The notes under the pieces are model-generated. The model had not been told where the DNA came from, did not search any database, and saw nothing but the letters and a program-made list of their open reading frames with translations. A stretch of 64,000 bases of DNA, from positions 1 through 64,000 of the forward strand of contig NZ_BCTP01000005.1 of the NCBI RefSeq assembly GCF_001571345.1, read 5' to 3'. The position numbers and the translations under genes were made by a program. Source of the stretch: Komagataeibacter xylinus NBRC 15237 (GTDB lineage: Bacteria > Pseudomonadota > Alphaproteobacteria > Acetobacterales > Acetobacteraceae). This document shows, one piece after another, positions 1-9,059 of this stretch. Positions within the stretch are counted from its first letter, which is position 1. Each line of letters begins with the position of its first letter.

Positions 1-1
1 A

Positions 2-283
2 AGTGCTACGTTTAGCGCGAATTATATGTCCAGGCGTGCGCTATCATATACCAATGATCTTTATGTGCCGTCTTACTGGCTTGCTAATCTGTCTGCCACA
101 TACAAGTTCGGGAAGGTCGGATTTGCCAAAAATCTGGAAGTGAATTTCGGCGTCTATAACTTGTTTAATACAGTATATATTGGTGGAATGGGTATGATGG
201 GCTATCCTGTTTCAGGGTATTACCCGACATTGTTTATCGGTGCGCCACGTCAATACTTCGGAACGGTCAAGGCGCATTTCTGA
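2..283 (+). CDS. TonB-dependent receptor, C-terminal fragment
   Basis: The frame is open from the left edge and ends with TGA at 281-283, so only about the last 93 residues of a larger protein are present. The visible part alternates polar and hydrophobic residues in beta-hairpin fashion, carries NLFNTVYIGG (the usual NLFN/D-Y segment near the end of TonB-dependent receptors) and ends in a terminal phenylalanine (KAHF), the outer-membrane beta-barrel assembly signal. Such receptors import siderophores or other scarce solutes using TonB-ExbBD energy. The plug domain and substrate clues lie outside the window. The adjacent amino-compound operon may or may not be related. Confidence 0.75.
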   Translation, partial: SATFSANYMSRRALSYTNDLYVPSYWLANLSATYKFGKVGFAKNLEVNFGVYNLFNTVYIGGMGMMGYPVSGYYPTLFIGAPRQYFGTVKAHF

Positions 284-412
284 TAATGGGGGGCATTTTA
301 GGAACTTATACGAAAAATAAAGTATAAAATGGTCATGCATGCTCTGGTAACCATAGTCACGATCCGGATGCCGTGCACCGGGGTATGTCGGCAGCGTAAG
401 GTAGTGGCATAA

Positions 413-1759
413 ATGAATATTTCCGAGAAACGAAAACTTGGCATTGTCCAGCTTGTTGCCATCTCCCTTGCGCTTGTTGGCCCGACCCTGGTGCTTGCCG
501 CAAACGTACAGGCCATTGTCAGTGTAACTGACTGGCCAATCTGGTCGGTCTTTTTTATCGGTGCAGGCTCAATTGCATTGGTGGCATATAGTATATCCCG
601 GCTTATTGGCGCGTTGGGCACGGGGGCAAGCGCCTATCACATCACCACGGTTGCTCTCGGGCGGCACTGGGGGCGCTGCGTGGGGTTCTCGCTCTGTGGC
701 GCTTATATGTTTTTTGCACTGGCCACCCCGTCTGCAACCATCGGTTTCCTTGAGGATCTGCTCCATGCGCCGGTCTTTGAGGAACCGTTATGGAGGTCTC
801 TGCTCGGGTTTGGTCTCGTCTGCCTTGCGGGTGGGATCGTGAGCCTGAGCAGCAGGCGGGTCAGTTGGGTCCTGCTTGCCATAGAAGGCGGCGGGATCAT
901 GCTGATGTTCGTATTGTGTGGCGCTATTGTCTTTGTTCGGCCATCCGGGCCGCCAGCAGTTACGGCCACGGCGATGCACACGCACCATATTTCTGGCCTG
1001 GTGGCTGGAGTTGTGGTGGCTTTCTTGTCATGGGCCGGGTTTGAGAGTTGCCTGTCGGTTCATGCAGGCGGGGAAGGCGCAACACGGCGGACGCTACTTT
1101 CACTTTATGGCAACATCCTTATTACATCGATCCTGTTCATAGCCGTGTCATGGATCATACAGCGCGGTTTTGCCGACCGTCTTGGTGGAAATCCGTTTCT
1201 TGCCCAGACACAGAATACCCTCAGCGCGTTGGCTGGTGCCTATGTTTCGGTCTGGTGTGCCATTGGGTTTGGCGTGGCCGCGATCTGTTCGGCTTTTGCC
1301 TGTCTCATGGCATCGCTGACAGCCGCAGGCAATATTGCCGCGTCTTTATTCGCGGAGGAAGGGCGTCGGGTGAACTGCAACATCGTTGTGTTCCTGTTCA
1401 TTGCCCTCAGCCAGATCATTATTCCGTGGGTTCCTCATATGCCGCGATCTCCTGTAGCATTGTACGGGCTTTTCGGGGCCGCGGCCGCAGTCTGTATCAT
1501 GGTGTCTTACCAGATGATACAGATTGCATTCATACGCGCATTAATACGGGGTCTAGTCAAAGGCCCCAGGATTGAACTGATCGTGCCGGTCGTGTGCATG
1601 GTCATCATATGCGTCGTGCTTGTGACCAATTTACTGCAAAGCGAGGCTGGCCTTCTGTCCACCCTGATGGGCGCCGCATGGTGTTCTGTCGGGTTTTTAC
1701 TGGGTGGATATGGTTATGTGTCCGGTACCCTCGGCCAGGAAAAGGGGCTGTGTAAATGA
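413..1759 (+). CDS. APC-superfamily amino acid/polyamine permease
   Basis: A 448-residue integral membrane protein with about 12 hydrophobic segments. It begins MNISEKRKLGIVQLVAISLA, and an unwound glycine-rich first helix (LALVGPTLVLAANVQ) is typical of the amino acid-polyamine-organocation family. It probably brings an amino acid or amine into the cytoplasm by proton symport. It is the first gene of a five-gene operon: its stop overlaps the ATG of the aminotransferase gene by 4 nt (ATGA at 1756-1759), so substrate uptake and the following catabolic enzymes look translationally coupled. The substrate cannot be read from sequence; the downstream enzymes point to a primary amine or an omega-amino acid. 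Confidence 0.85.
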   Translation: MNISEKRKLGIVQLVAISLALVGPTLVLAANVQAIVSVTDWPIWSVFFIGAGSIALVAYSISRLIGALGTGASAYHITTVALGRHWGRCVGFSLCGAYMFFALATPSATIGFLEDLLHAPVFEEPLWRSLLGFGLVCLAGGIVSLSSRRVSWVLLAIEGGGIMLMFVLCGAIVFVRPSGPPAVTATAMHTHHISGLVAGVVVAFLSWAGFESCLSVHAGGEGATRRTLLSLYGNILITSILFIAVSWIIQRGFADRLGGNPFLAQTQNTLSALAGAYVSVWCAIGFGVAAICSAFACLMASLTAAGNIAASLFAEEGRRVNCNIVVFLFIALSQIIIPWVPHMPRSPVALYGLFGAAAAVCIMVSYQMIQIAFIRALIRGLVKGPRIELIVPVVCMVIICVVLVTNLLQSEAGLLSTLMGAAWCSVGFLLGGYGYVSGTLGQEKGLCK

Positions 1760-3072
1760 ATGCTTCGGATTTATTATACGCACGTGACATGCAGGCTGTG
1801 GCTGGAATTGAAAAACTCCGTTTCTTTCCATTAGCCCTGCAAAGCGGAAGCGGCGTATGGCTGGTTGAGGAAGGTGGCCGGAAGCTGCTGGATCTGACCT
1901 CAACCTGGACTGCGGCAGGGCTGGGACATGGTCATCCGCGCATTACCGCAGCAATCTGTCGTGCAGCCCAGGCCCCCGCAGGTGCCGGGGGGCTGTCAGC
2001 CGTGCATCGTGATTCCGTGGGGCTGGCGGAAGAGCTGCTGGCCCTGACTCCGGGCACGGGAGAGCGGCGGGTCTATCTGGGCCACGCGGGTTCGGATGCA
2101 AATGATGTCGTTCTTCGTGCGTGCCGTCATGCAACAGGTAGACGGCGTATCCTTGCATTCCGGCATGGTTATCATGGCGGTATTGGCACCGCGATGCGCG
2201 TATCGGGCGTGCAGATTGATGCAGGTGTCCAGGCGGACCCGGATCTTTATCTCGCCCGTTATCCCAATGTCGTTCATCCGCATGCCGGCCCTGATGCGAC
2301 ACCCGAGGCTGAACGGGATGCATCCTTGCTGGAGGTGGAACGCGAACTTGCGCGTGGCGATATTGCCTGCCTTATGGTTGAGCCCATTTTGTCAGATGGT
2401 GGCCTGATCATACCGCCGGTCGGTTTTCTGGCCGGATTGCAGGCATTATGTCGGCGATACGGGGTAATGCTTGCCTGTGATGAGGTGAAGGTTGGTTTGT
2501 GCCGTCCCGGCACGATGCACGCCTTCGAAGCTGACCACATCGTGCCGGATATTGTCACTTTCGGTAAAGTGCTTGGTGGGGGATTGCCGCTATCGGCAGC
2601 AGTAGGCCCGCGCGAAATCCTTGATGGACCACCAGCAGCAGCATTGCTGACAACGGCTGGCAATCCGATCTGTACTGCCGCTGGGCGCGAGGTACTGCGT
2701 GTGCTGGTGGAAGAAGATATGGCAGCACGTTCAAAACAGGCCGGGGAAAGGCTGATCAAGGCTTTACGTCAGGCTACGCAGCATATGGAAAGGGTAGGCA
2801 ATATACGCGGGCAGGGGCTGGCGATTGGTCTTGAACTGCTGGATGGCGAGGGAAAACCGGATCGCCAACTGGCGCAGATGGTCGTGTACCGCGCATGGGA
2901 ACTGGGTGTCGTGTTGTTTTATGTGGGCGGGCATGTACTCGAAATTACGCCCCCCATGACAATCAGCGAGTGCGAGATCGAACTGGCAGCGGATACACTC
3001 TATAACGCCATCAGAGATTCCCTCTCGGGAGTTGTTAATTATGACCATGTTTGTCGATTTTCAGGATGGTAA
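1756..3072 (+). CDS. Class III (omega) PLP-dependent aminotransferase
   Basis: A 438-residue fold-type I aminotransferase. It shows the class III landmarks in order: the phosphate-binding Gly/Ser segment HAGSDANDVVLRA near residue 110, FRHGYHGG near 140, the cofactor-ring aspartate in ACDEVKVGLCRPG near 245, and the Schiff-base lysine K271 in TFGKVLGGGLPLSA. Class III enzymes move amino groups from omega-amino acids, diamines or amino acids to pyruvate or 2-oxoglutarate. The gene overlaps the permease by 4 nt and is followed almost at once by the hydrolase gene, so it is probably the deaminating step of the operon's pathway. The usual TGF-Q-GRTG motif is changed to VKVGLCRPG, so the substrate may be atypical. 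Confidence 0.88.
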   Translation: MNASDLLYARDMQAVAGIEKLRFFPLALQSGSGVWLVEEGGRKLLDLTSTWTAAGLGHGHPRITAAICRAAQAPAGAGGLSAVHRDSVGLAEELLALTPGTGERRVYLGHAGSDANDVVLRACRHATGRRRILAFRHGYHGGIGTAMRVSGVQIDAGVQADPDLYLARYPNVVHPHAGPDATPEAERDASLLEVERELARGDIACLMVEPILSDGGLIIPPVGFLAGLQALCRRYGVMLACDEVKVGLCRPGTMHAFEADHIVPDIVTFGKVLGGGLPLSAAVGPREILDGPPAAALLTTAGNPICTAAGREVLRVLVEEDMAARSKQAGERLIKALRQATQHMERVGNIRGQGLAIGLELLDGEGKPDRQLAQMVVYRAWELGVVLFYVGGHVLEITPPMTISECEIELAADTLYNAIRDSLSGVVNYDHVCRFSGW

Positions 3073-3074
3073 AA

Positions 3075-3767
3075 ATGTACAATAATGAAATAACAACACG
3101 CGAATGCCCTATATTGCTTCACAAAACGGCAATTTTATTTGTTGATGCGCAAAAATATAATTGTACCCGTGAAGGAAAGCAATATTCCGGACTGGATGCC
3201 ACGGAGTTTGAGCGCAGATATGGTTATTTCTTTCGCAGGCTTGAAGGCGAGGTTATCAATAATTGGGCTGCACTGGCGCAATGCGCGCGTGAAATAGGCA
3301 TGGAAACGACATTCACGGTGATTGAAAGCCTGACCAGGGATGGGCGTGACCGCAGTCTGGATTATAAGATTTCAGGGTTTAATATTCCTAAAAATTCCCG
3401 CGATGGCCAGGTGATTGATGCGATAGAACCCCTGGATGATGAAATGGTATTCAAGAAAAGTTCATCTTCAGTGTTCATATCAACTAATATAAATTATATT
3501 TTTAACAATATGGGAATAAAATCCGTCATTCTGGCTGGTGTGCTGACAGATCAGTGTATTGATTCTGCTGCCCGGGATGCATGTGACCTGGGCTATCTTG
3601 TAACAATCGTAACCGATGCCTGCGCCACCCATACACAGGACCGGCATGACTGGTCCTTGAAAAATAATCGGGGCTATGCCCGTCAGGTTACAACAGCTGA
3701 CCTGCTGCGTGAAATGAAGGCTGTATACGCAGCCGGTCATGACAAAATGGGCAGGGATGAAAAGTAG
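3075..3767 (+). CDS. Isochorismatase-fold cysteine hydrolase
   Basis: A 230-residue cysteine hydrolase of the isochorismatase/nicotinamidase family. The likely triad is D24 (FVDAQ), K127 or K128 (FKKSSSSVF) and C161 (GVLTDQCIDSAARDA), spaced as in the family. ATG 3075 is chosen because AGGATGG lies about 6 nt upstream; a TTG at 3051 would overlap the preceding gene and add eight residues. Family members split amides or ureas (N-carbamoyl compounds, nicotinamide, biuret, peroxyureidoacrylate). Here it sits between an aminotransferase and a glutamine-synthetase-like ligase, so a carbamoyl or amide intermediate is plausible. The gene is clearly more AT-rich than most of the window. Confidence 0.82.
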   Translation: MYNNEITTRECPILLHKTAILFVDAQKYNCTREGKQYSGLDATEFERRYGYFFRRLEGEVINNWAALAQCAREIGMETTFTVIESLTRDGRDRSLDYKISGFNIPKNSRDGQVIDAIEPLDDEMVFKKSSSSVFISTNINYIFNNMGIKSVILAGVLTDQCIDSAARDACDLGYLVTIVTDACATHTQDRHDWSLKNNRGYARQVTTADLLREMKAVYAAGHDKMGRDEK

Positions 3768-3770
3768 GCC

Positions 3771-5069
3771 ATGCATTCTGACAAACTGATATTTGCCGCG
3801 ACCTGCGATCTCGCAGGCCTGGTGCGGGGCAAGGCGTTCCCTGCTACTGATCTTGCCAAGCGGTCTGTGACAGGTGTGGGGTATGCATACAGCAATATCA
3901 TGCTTTCTCCCTTCGGGCCGATTTACAAAACCCCTTTTGGTACACAGGGTGATCTGAAACTGGTTCCCGATCCCCAAACGCGCGCGCATATTCCCGGCGA
4001 GCACGGGATGAGCAATACCCTGATGCTGGGTGACATCTGTCATACTGAAGATGGATCTGCCTGGGAGTGCTGTCCCCGGGCGTTCCTGAAACGGGCATTG
4101 GCACAGTTGGAGGCGGAATATGGACTCTGCCTGCGTGCTGCTTTTGAGCAGGAGTTCATCTATACTGGTGTAGAGGAAGGGGCTTCGGCAAGTTACACAT
4201 TCGATCTGTACCGACGATCTGGTCCGCTCGGGGCAGATATTCTCGCGGCCCTGGAAGGAGCCGGTATCGTGCCTGATTCCTTTCTGCCCGAAGCCGGTGA
4301 CCGGCAGTTTGAAGTGACAGTCAAGCCGCACGATGGTCTCGCTGTTGCCGATCAGGCCGTTATATTACGCGAAATCATTCGTGGTTGCGCGGCGAAAAAC
4401 GGATACAGGGCCAGCCTCAGCCCGGTTGTGAGTGTTGAGGGCATGGGCAACGGCACGCATGTTCATTTCAGTTTTGTAGACAGGGCCGGCAACCCGCAGA
4501 CATATGATCCAGATGGCTTTTGGGGCCTGAGTGCATTTGCCGCATCGTTCCTTGCGGGCGTGGTGGAACATATGCCTGCCCTGACAGCGCTCACAACGCC
4601 CAGCGTTGCGTCCTATTATCGGCTCAGACCTGGAAAATGGGCGCCCACATGGGCGAATGTCGGTTTCAGGGACCGGGGTGCATCCTTGCGGATATGTCCT
4701 ACTTTTTCACAGGATTCCCGTGAAATAGCCAAACAGTATAATATTGAATATCGCGTTGCTGATGCGACTGCCAGTCCGTATCTTGCCCTTGGCTGTATTG
4801 TGTATGCAGGCCTTGAAGGCGTGCGTAAAAAACGCGCCCTCCTGCAGCACCCTCAAGGTAATGACGCCCGGTTACAGACTGCCGGCATCAAACGTCTGCC
4901 AACGTCATTGGGTGCGGCCCTTGATTGCCTGGAAAAAGATACGTGTGCCCATGACTGGTTCGGCAGTACGTTTTTAAATGCATATGTTATGTTCAAACGA
5001 TCCGAGATTGAAGCATTAGATGGATTTTCAGAAAAAGAAATCTGTGATCGTTATATGAGCGTCTATTAA
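3771..5069 (+). CDS. Glutamine-synthetase-like gamma-glutamyl-amine ligase
   Basis: A 432-residue member of the GlnA superfamily. The N-terminal part (DLAGLVRGKAFPA) is the shortened beta-grasp region of PuuA/GlnA3-type proteins. The catalytic domain shows metal and glutamate ligands in LRAAFEQEFIYTG near residue 120, NGTHVHFSF near 225, RPGKWAPTWANVG near 287 and EYRVADATASPY near 325. Relatives such as PuuA and IpuC condense glutamate with an amine using ATP, masking it for oxidation; true GlnA makes glutamine. The catabolic setting favours a gamma-glutamyl-amine or related ligase. It starts 3 nt after the hydrolase stop and is followed after 23 nt by an amidohydrolase that could remove the acyl group. 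The amine substrate is unknown. Confidence 0.83.
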   Translation: MHSDKLIFAATCDLAGLVRGKAFPATDLAKRSVTGVGYAYSNIMLSPFGPIYKTPFGTQGDLKLVPDPQTRAHIPGEHGMSNTLMLGDICHTEDGSAWECCPRAFLKRALAQLEAEYGLCLRAAFEQEFIYTGVEEGASASYTFDLYRRSGPLGADILAALEGAGIVPDSFLPEAGDRQFEVTVKPHDGLAVADQAVILREIIRGCAAKNGYRASLSPVVSVEGMGNGTHVHFSFVDRAGNPQTYDPDGFWGLSAFAASFLAGVVEHMPALTALTTPSVASYYRLRPGKWAPTWANVGFRDRGASLRICPTFSQDSREIAKQYNIEYRVADATASPYLALGCIVYAGLEGVRKKRALLQHPQGNDARLQTAGIKRLPTSLGAALDCLEKDTCAHDWFGSTFLNAYVMFKRSEIEALDGFSEKEICDRYMSVY

Positions 5070-5092
5070 ATATATACTAGAGGATAACATTC

Positions 5093-5869
5093 ATGATTCG
5101 TGATACTGAACCTTCGCCGCCCATATTCATAAATTCGGCTGATATGGGAGAATTTGTAATCATCGTGGATCATGCAGGCAATAGGGTGCCAGCCTCGCTG
5201 CATAACCTCGGTCTGGACCCCGAACACCTCAAGCAGCATGTGGGGTGGGATATCGGTGCGTTATCCGTTGCCAGACGGGTGGCAGACCGGTTGAAAAGCC
5301 CATTGATTGCGCAGGCATACTCGCGCCTTGTCATTGATTGCAATCGCCTGCCCGGTTCTGCGGAGTCCATTCTGGAGGTCAGTGAAATCTATGAAATTCC
5401 GGGTAATTATGGCCTGAATTCCGCAGAGCGACGGTTGCGCGAGGAAACGTTCCTGATCCCTTATCATGATATTATTGAAAATTGTCTCGACACACGTGCC
5501 AGGCTGGGCCTGGAGACTATTATACTGTCAATTCATAGTTTTACGCCAGTATATAATGGCGTAAAGAGAGATATGGATATTGGTATATTATGGGGGGATG
5601 ATAGCAGGTTTTCATCCATTGTTCTTGAATGCCTGCGTGATGTATTGGGAGAAAAAAGGGTGGCGGGTAATGCCCCGTATCAGGTTGACATGGAAAAAGA
5701 TTACACAATTCCAATACATGCGGAGGGCCGTAATATCCCATACGTTGAATTCGAAATACGACAGGATTTGATAGGTGATGAAAAGTCTATAAAATATTGG
5801 GCTGATCATATAGTGGAAGCCGTTCTGGCAGCAAAGAATATATACGACCATAAATATGGTAAAAAATAA
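5093..5869 (+). CDS. N-formylglutamate amidohydrolase-family protein
   Basis: A 258-residue protein with the FGase signature: VDHAGNRVPASL near residue 25, HVGWDIGA near 49, YSRLVIDCNR near 75 and LSIHSFTPVYNG near 143, followed by an acidic FEIRQDLI near 226. HutG-type members hydrolyse N-formyl-L-glutamate to formate and glutamate with a metal centre; paralogues act on other N-acyl glutamates or amides. No histidine-utilisation genes are nearby, so the HutG role is unlikely. As last gene of the operon it may release an acylated or glutamylated product made by the upstream ligase. SD-like AGAGGAT lies about 6 nt upstream of the ATG. Codon third positions are AT-rich. Confidence 0.83.
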   Translation: MIRDTEPSPPIFINSADMGEFVIIVDHAGNRVPASLHNLGLDPEHLKQHVGWDIGALSVARRVADRLKSPLIAQAYSRLVIDCNRLPGSAESILEVSEIYEIPGNYGLNSAERRLREETFLIPYHDIIENCLDTRARLGLETIILSIHSFTPVYNGVKRDMDIGILWGDDSRFSSIVLECLRDVLGEKRVAGNAPYQVDMEKDYTIPIHAEGRNIPYVEFEIRQDLIGDEKSIKYWADHIVEAVLAAKNIYDHKYGKK

Positions 5870-6368
5870 ATAACTTAATATTATTATTTAGGTTTTAATA
5901 TATCCGGCCAGAAGGGCAGCTGCATCCATAAGTGGCGTGCCAAAGCGTTTTTGTATGTATGCCGGGAGGCGGCATTACCCTGCTGCTGACAGGAACGCGA
6001 TCCATCTCGTGCCGATCGGCAGAGGCGAAGAACTTCTTTCTTGCGTGCCCATCGGCATGGATGTGTTTTTTGGTGAGAAAAGGCTCCATGCCTGCCACGC
6101 CCCCCGTGGCTGGTTCCGTAATGCCATTGGAGCCGTGAACCTGTTGCGCATGAGTAATATGTCAGCCAATATGGGCGTGCTATAAAACATGGATATTGGA
6201 TATGCTGACGGTTATTTTTGCCTGTCCGGGCATGTCAGGATTGTCCTGCCGTGTCTGCCATAACGTGCTGTTGCAGTCGGCAGTGCCATCAGGCAGGGCG
6301 CGCCCGATAGGGAATTATCGGACGACCGACCCATGACAAGAGAATATTCATCCCGGGGCGCAAGTTAA
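5870..6368. other. 499-bp intergenic region, no supported gene
   Basis: This stretch follows the amine operon and precedes the NCS1 permease. It starts AT-rich. Short open frames (for example 5937-6185 on plus and 5975-6190 on minus) show no recognisable domain and no convincing ribosome site. A small inverted repeat, CCGATA/TATCGG with a 6-nt loop, lies near 6307-6324 and could be an operator or hairpin in the permease leader. A decayed gene is possible but not demonstrable. Confidence 0.4.
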
Positions 6369-7829
6369 ATGAAACAACGAGTATCTAACCAGCACGATAA
6401 TTTCAGATACGACCCTCTTCTGTATAATGCCGACCTTGCCCCCATGCCCGCCGCCCGCAGGGATTGGAACTGGTTCAACATGGCGACCGTATGGATGGGT
6501 ATGGTGCATAATGTCGTGGCTTATGAAGCCGCGGCAGGGCTCATGGCCATCGGCTTTTCGGCATTACAGTGCCTTTATATTATTGGCACGGCCTATTTGG
6601 CACTATGTGTGGCCATGTGGTTCAATGCCCGCTCCGGCACGCGCTATGGCATTCCCTTCTGTGTCATCATCCGTTCTTCCTTCGGGCCACGAGGGGCCAT
6701 GCTCCCGATCGGCCTGCGGGCCATATGCGCCATTTTCTGGTTTTCCGTGCAGGCCTATGCGGCATCACAGGCCCTCAATGCCATCCTCTCCACCCTGTGG
6801 CCGGGCTGGGCCGATCTTGACCAGCACATTGCCGGGCAATCCATACAGATGTGGCTGGCAATGGCCATGATGTGGGCCTTGCATGGCGTAATCGGTGCCC
6901 ATGGCGTTCACCGCATCCGCAATTTTGAGTTATATGCCGGTCCCCTCGTTCTGATTGTGGCCGGGGTGGCATCGGGGTGGGCCATATATGTCTGCCATGG
7001 TGTTGGCCCCTTGTTTGACCAGCCCTCACAGTTACATGGTACGACATTGTGGCTGAAATTCGGGGCGGCCGTGACAAGCATTATCGGGATATGGGCGTCT
7101 TATGCCGTCAATATTCCCGATCTTTCGCGCTTTGTCCGTTCACAGCGCGATCAGGTGATCGGTCAGGCCATCGGCCTGCCGCTCACGGCCATTCTGTTTA
7201 CGCCCATGAGCATTCTCATTACATCAGCCACGGTGGTGCAGTTCGGATATCCGATATGGAACCCTGTCGATATCCTGATCAAAATCAACAATCCCGCGCT
7301 CACGCTTGCCGGGGGGGCCACGATCATTATCGCGGCGCTTTCCGTCAACGTAGCGGGTAATATCATGCCGGCGGCCTATGATCTGCTGAGTATCTTCCCG
7401 CGTCAGTTTGATTTCAACCGTGGCAGCAAGATGGTCCTGTTCCTGGGGATCGGCGCCGTGCCCTGGCTGTGGTTTGACCATCCCGAAAACATTTATATGG
7501 TCCTGAATATCATAGCGAGCACGCTTGCGCCCATTACCGGCATCATGCTGGCCGATTATTATTTTATCCGGCACCAGAAATTGCAATTGAACTTGCTGTA
7601 TGTTTTTTCCGGTCCTTATTATGGCCAGAACGGGTGGCGTATGTCGGCTGTTGCCGCCATGCTGATTACCCTGTTTTTTCTTTACGGTGCACAGGTGTTC
7701 CATATGTCTGCAGTGATCAGTTCCATGTCCTGGTTTGTAGGGGTGGCGCTGTCCGGACTGATATATGCACTTCTCAACGACAAAACTGAAATGCCGGATA
7801 CCGGGCAGGAAGGAGGAGAAGCTGGCTGA
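6369..7829 (+). CDS. NCS1-family nucleobase:cation symporter
   Basis: A 486-residue membrane protein with about 12 hydrophobic segments. The N-terminus has the NCS1 layout: RYDPLLYNADLAPMPAARRDWNWFNMATVWMGMVHNV, where a short acidic/aromatic leader precedes the first helix with its substrate-contacting W-N-x-x-x-x-W-x-G-M. Family members (CodB, Mhp1, PurP-like and allantoin carriers) take up cytosine, hydantoins, purines, thiamine precursors or allantoin with Na+ or H+. The specific substrate cannot be told. Its 3' end overlaps the open frame of the small CWC protein. AAGTTAAATG just before the start gives only a weak ribosome site. Confidence 0.87.
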   Translation: MKQRVSNQHDNFRYDPLLYNADLAPMPAARRDWNWFNMATVWMGMVHNVVAYEAAAGLMAIGFSALQCLYIIGTAYLALCVAMWFNARSGTRYGIPFCVIIRSSFGPRGAMLPIGLRAICAIFWFSVQAYAASQALNAILSTLWPGWADLDQHIAGQSIQMWLAMAMMWALHGVIGAHGVHRIRNFELYAGPLVLIVAGVASGWAIYVCHGVGPLFDQPSQLHGTTLWLKFGAAVTSIIGIWASYAVNIPDLSRFVRSQRDQVIGQAIGLPLTAILFTPMSILITSATVVQFGYPIWNPVDILIKINNPALTLAGGATIIIAALSVNVAGNIMPAAYDLLSIFPRQFDFNRGSKMVLFLGIGAVPWLWFDHPENIYMVLNIIASTLAPITGIMLADYYFIRHQKLQLNLLYVFSGPYYGQNGWRMSAVAAMLITLFFLYGAQVFHMSAVISSMSWFVGVALSGLIYALLNDKTEMPDTGQEGGEAG

Positions 7830-8004
7830 CTGCGCTGCCTGTCAGGCACCGTTCGGGTGCGATCCGCACGGCGATTGCTGGTGCAAAAAGCAACCGCCGG
7901 TGCATCCCGTGCCCATGCAGGCCGGGGCCACCTGCCTGTGCCCGTCCTGCCTTGAAAAACATGCAGGCCCCGTAACGCCCCGTCCGTGCCCGGAGCAGGA
8001 CTGA
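7765..8004 (+). CDS. Small cysteine-rich CWC family protein
   Basis: A protein of up to 79 residues with the cysteine-rich CWC pattern: CAACQAPFGCDP, then GDCWCKK, then CLCPSCLEKH. Eight cysteines in this arrangement suggest a metal-binding (probably zinc) fold of unknown role, often encoded beside other housekeeping genes in proteobacteria. The ATG at 7765 lies inside the permease gene and would give a 65-nt overlap. A perfect AGGAGG (7811-7816) is instead placed 5 nt before an in-frame CTG at 7822, which would yield a 60-residue protein starting just before the CWC fold, as family members usually do. The start is therefore uncertain. Confidence 0.62.
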   Translation: MHFSTTKLKCRIPGRKEEKLADCAACQAPFGCDPHGDCWCKKQPPVHPVPMQAGATCLCPSCLEKHAGPVTPRPCPEQD

Positions 8005-8113
8005 AGGCGGCAGGCTGACCCTGTCCTGCAGGCCGTCTTGCGGATAGGTGGGATACCGCGCAGGGTGCGATGCGTTTGACGTGTTGCAAACACATACAGG
8101 GGGAGAGGTCTGC

Positions 8114-9058
8114 ATGGCCCGATGGTCTTATCCGCGTCCGTCATCAAGCGAGATTACGCCGCGCGGGGTCTGGCTGTCGCGGCGCAGCCTGCTGGCCGGG
8201 GCCACGCTGGGCATGGCGGTCGGCGCGGGGCCGCGCGCCTTTGCCGCGGCCCTGCATACCCGGCCCGGCCCCTTTCAGGCGGCGGAAAAACCAACCCCGC
8301 TGGAAGATGTGACCCATTACAACAATTTCTATGAATTCGGTCTGGACAAGACCGATCCTTCAACCCGTTCCGGGCAGTTCAGGCCGCGCCCATGGACCGT
8401 ATCGGTCGAAGGGCTGGTGGCCCGTCCGCGCGTGTGGGACATTGATGCGCTGATCGCGGCCCTGCCACTTGAGGAGCGGCTGTACCGCATGCGCTGTGTC
8501 GAGGCGTGGTCGATGGTCATCCCGTGGGATGGTTTTCCGCTGGCCAGCCTCCTGGCCTTGGCCGAACCTCTGGGCAGCGCGCGCTACGTGGCGTTTGAAT
8601 CGGTCGTGCGCCCCGCCGAGATGCCGGGCCAGACCGGCGGGCTCGACAGCCTGGCCTGGCCGTATGTGGAAGGGTTGCGGCTTGATGAAGCCATGAACCC
8701 GCTCACCCTGCTGGCCGTGGGCCTGTATGGCGAGACCTTGCCCAACCAGAACGGCGCGCCGCTCAGGCTGGTCGTGCCGTGGAAGTATGGCTTCAAGGGC
8801 ATCAAGTCCATTACCCGCATCCGGCTGGTGGAAAAGATGCCGCCCACGACATGGAACCAGATGAACCCCGCCGAGTATGGCTTCTTCGCCAACGTCAACC
8901 CCGAGGTGGACCATCCGCGCTGGAGCCAGGCTTCGGAGCGGGTGATCGGCGCGGGCGGATTTTTTGGCGGCGGGCGCAAGAAAACCCTCATGTTCAACGG
9001 CTATGGCGCACAGGTGGCCGGGCTGTATGGCACCATGAACCTGCGCAGCTTTTACTAG
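8114..9058 (+). CDS. msrP: Periplasmic methionine sulfoxide reductase catalytic subunit MsrP
   Basis: A 314-residue molybdopterin enzyme of the YedY/MsrP type. It has a Tat signal ([13 protein letters not shown] near residue 21) for folded export, [16 protein letters not shown] near 60, and [19 protein letters not shown] holding the molybdenum-ligand cysteine C128. MsrP reduces methionine sulfoxide in periplasmic proteins, repairing oxidative damage, with electrons from the membrane haem protein MsrQ encoded next. ATG 8114 follows GGGAGAGG by a few bases; longer in-frame extensions would bury the Tat motif. A 1-nt gap separates it from msrQ, so the pair is one operon. Confidence 0.93.
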   Translation: MARWSYPRPSSSEITPRGVWLSRRSLLAGATLGMAVGAGPRAFAAALHTRPGPFQAAEKPTPLEDVTHYNNFYEFGLDKTDPSTRSGQFRPRPWTVSVEGLVARPRVWDIDALIAALPLEERLYRMRCVEAWSMVIPWDGFPLASLLALAEPLGSARYVAFESVVRPAEMPGQTGGLDSLAWPYVEGLRLDEAMNPLTLLAVGLYGETLPNQNGAPLRLVVPWKYGFKGIKSITRIRLVEKMPPTTWNQMNPAEYGFFANVNPEVDHPRWSQASERVIGAGGFFGGGRKKTLMFNGYGAQVAGLYGTMNLRSFY

Positions 9059-9059
9059 C

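Noticed and set aside
5093-5869. HutG assignment for the FGase-like gene
   Set aside because: No other histidine-utilisation genes nearby, and its operon partners point to a different substrate.
5937-6190. Short frames in the gap before the NCS1 gene
   Set aside because: No domain, no ribosome site, and open frames on both strands of similar length; a gene remnant cannot be shown.
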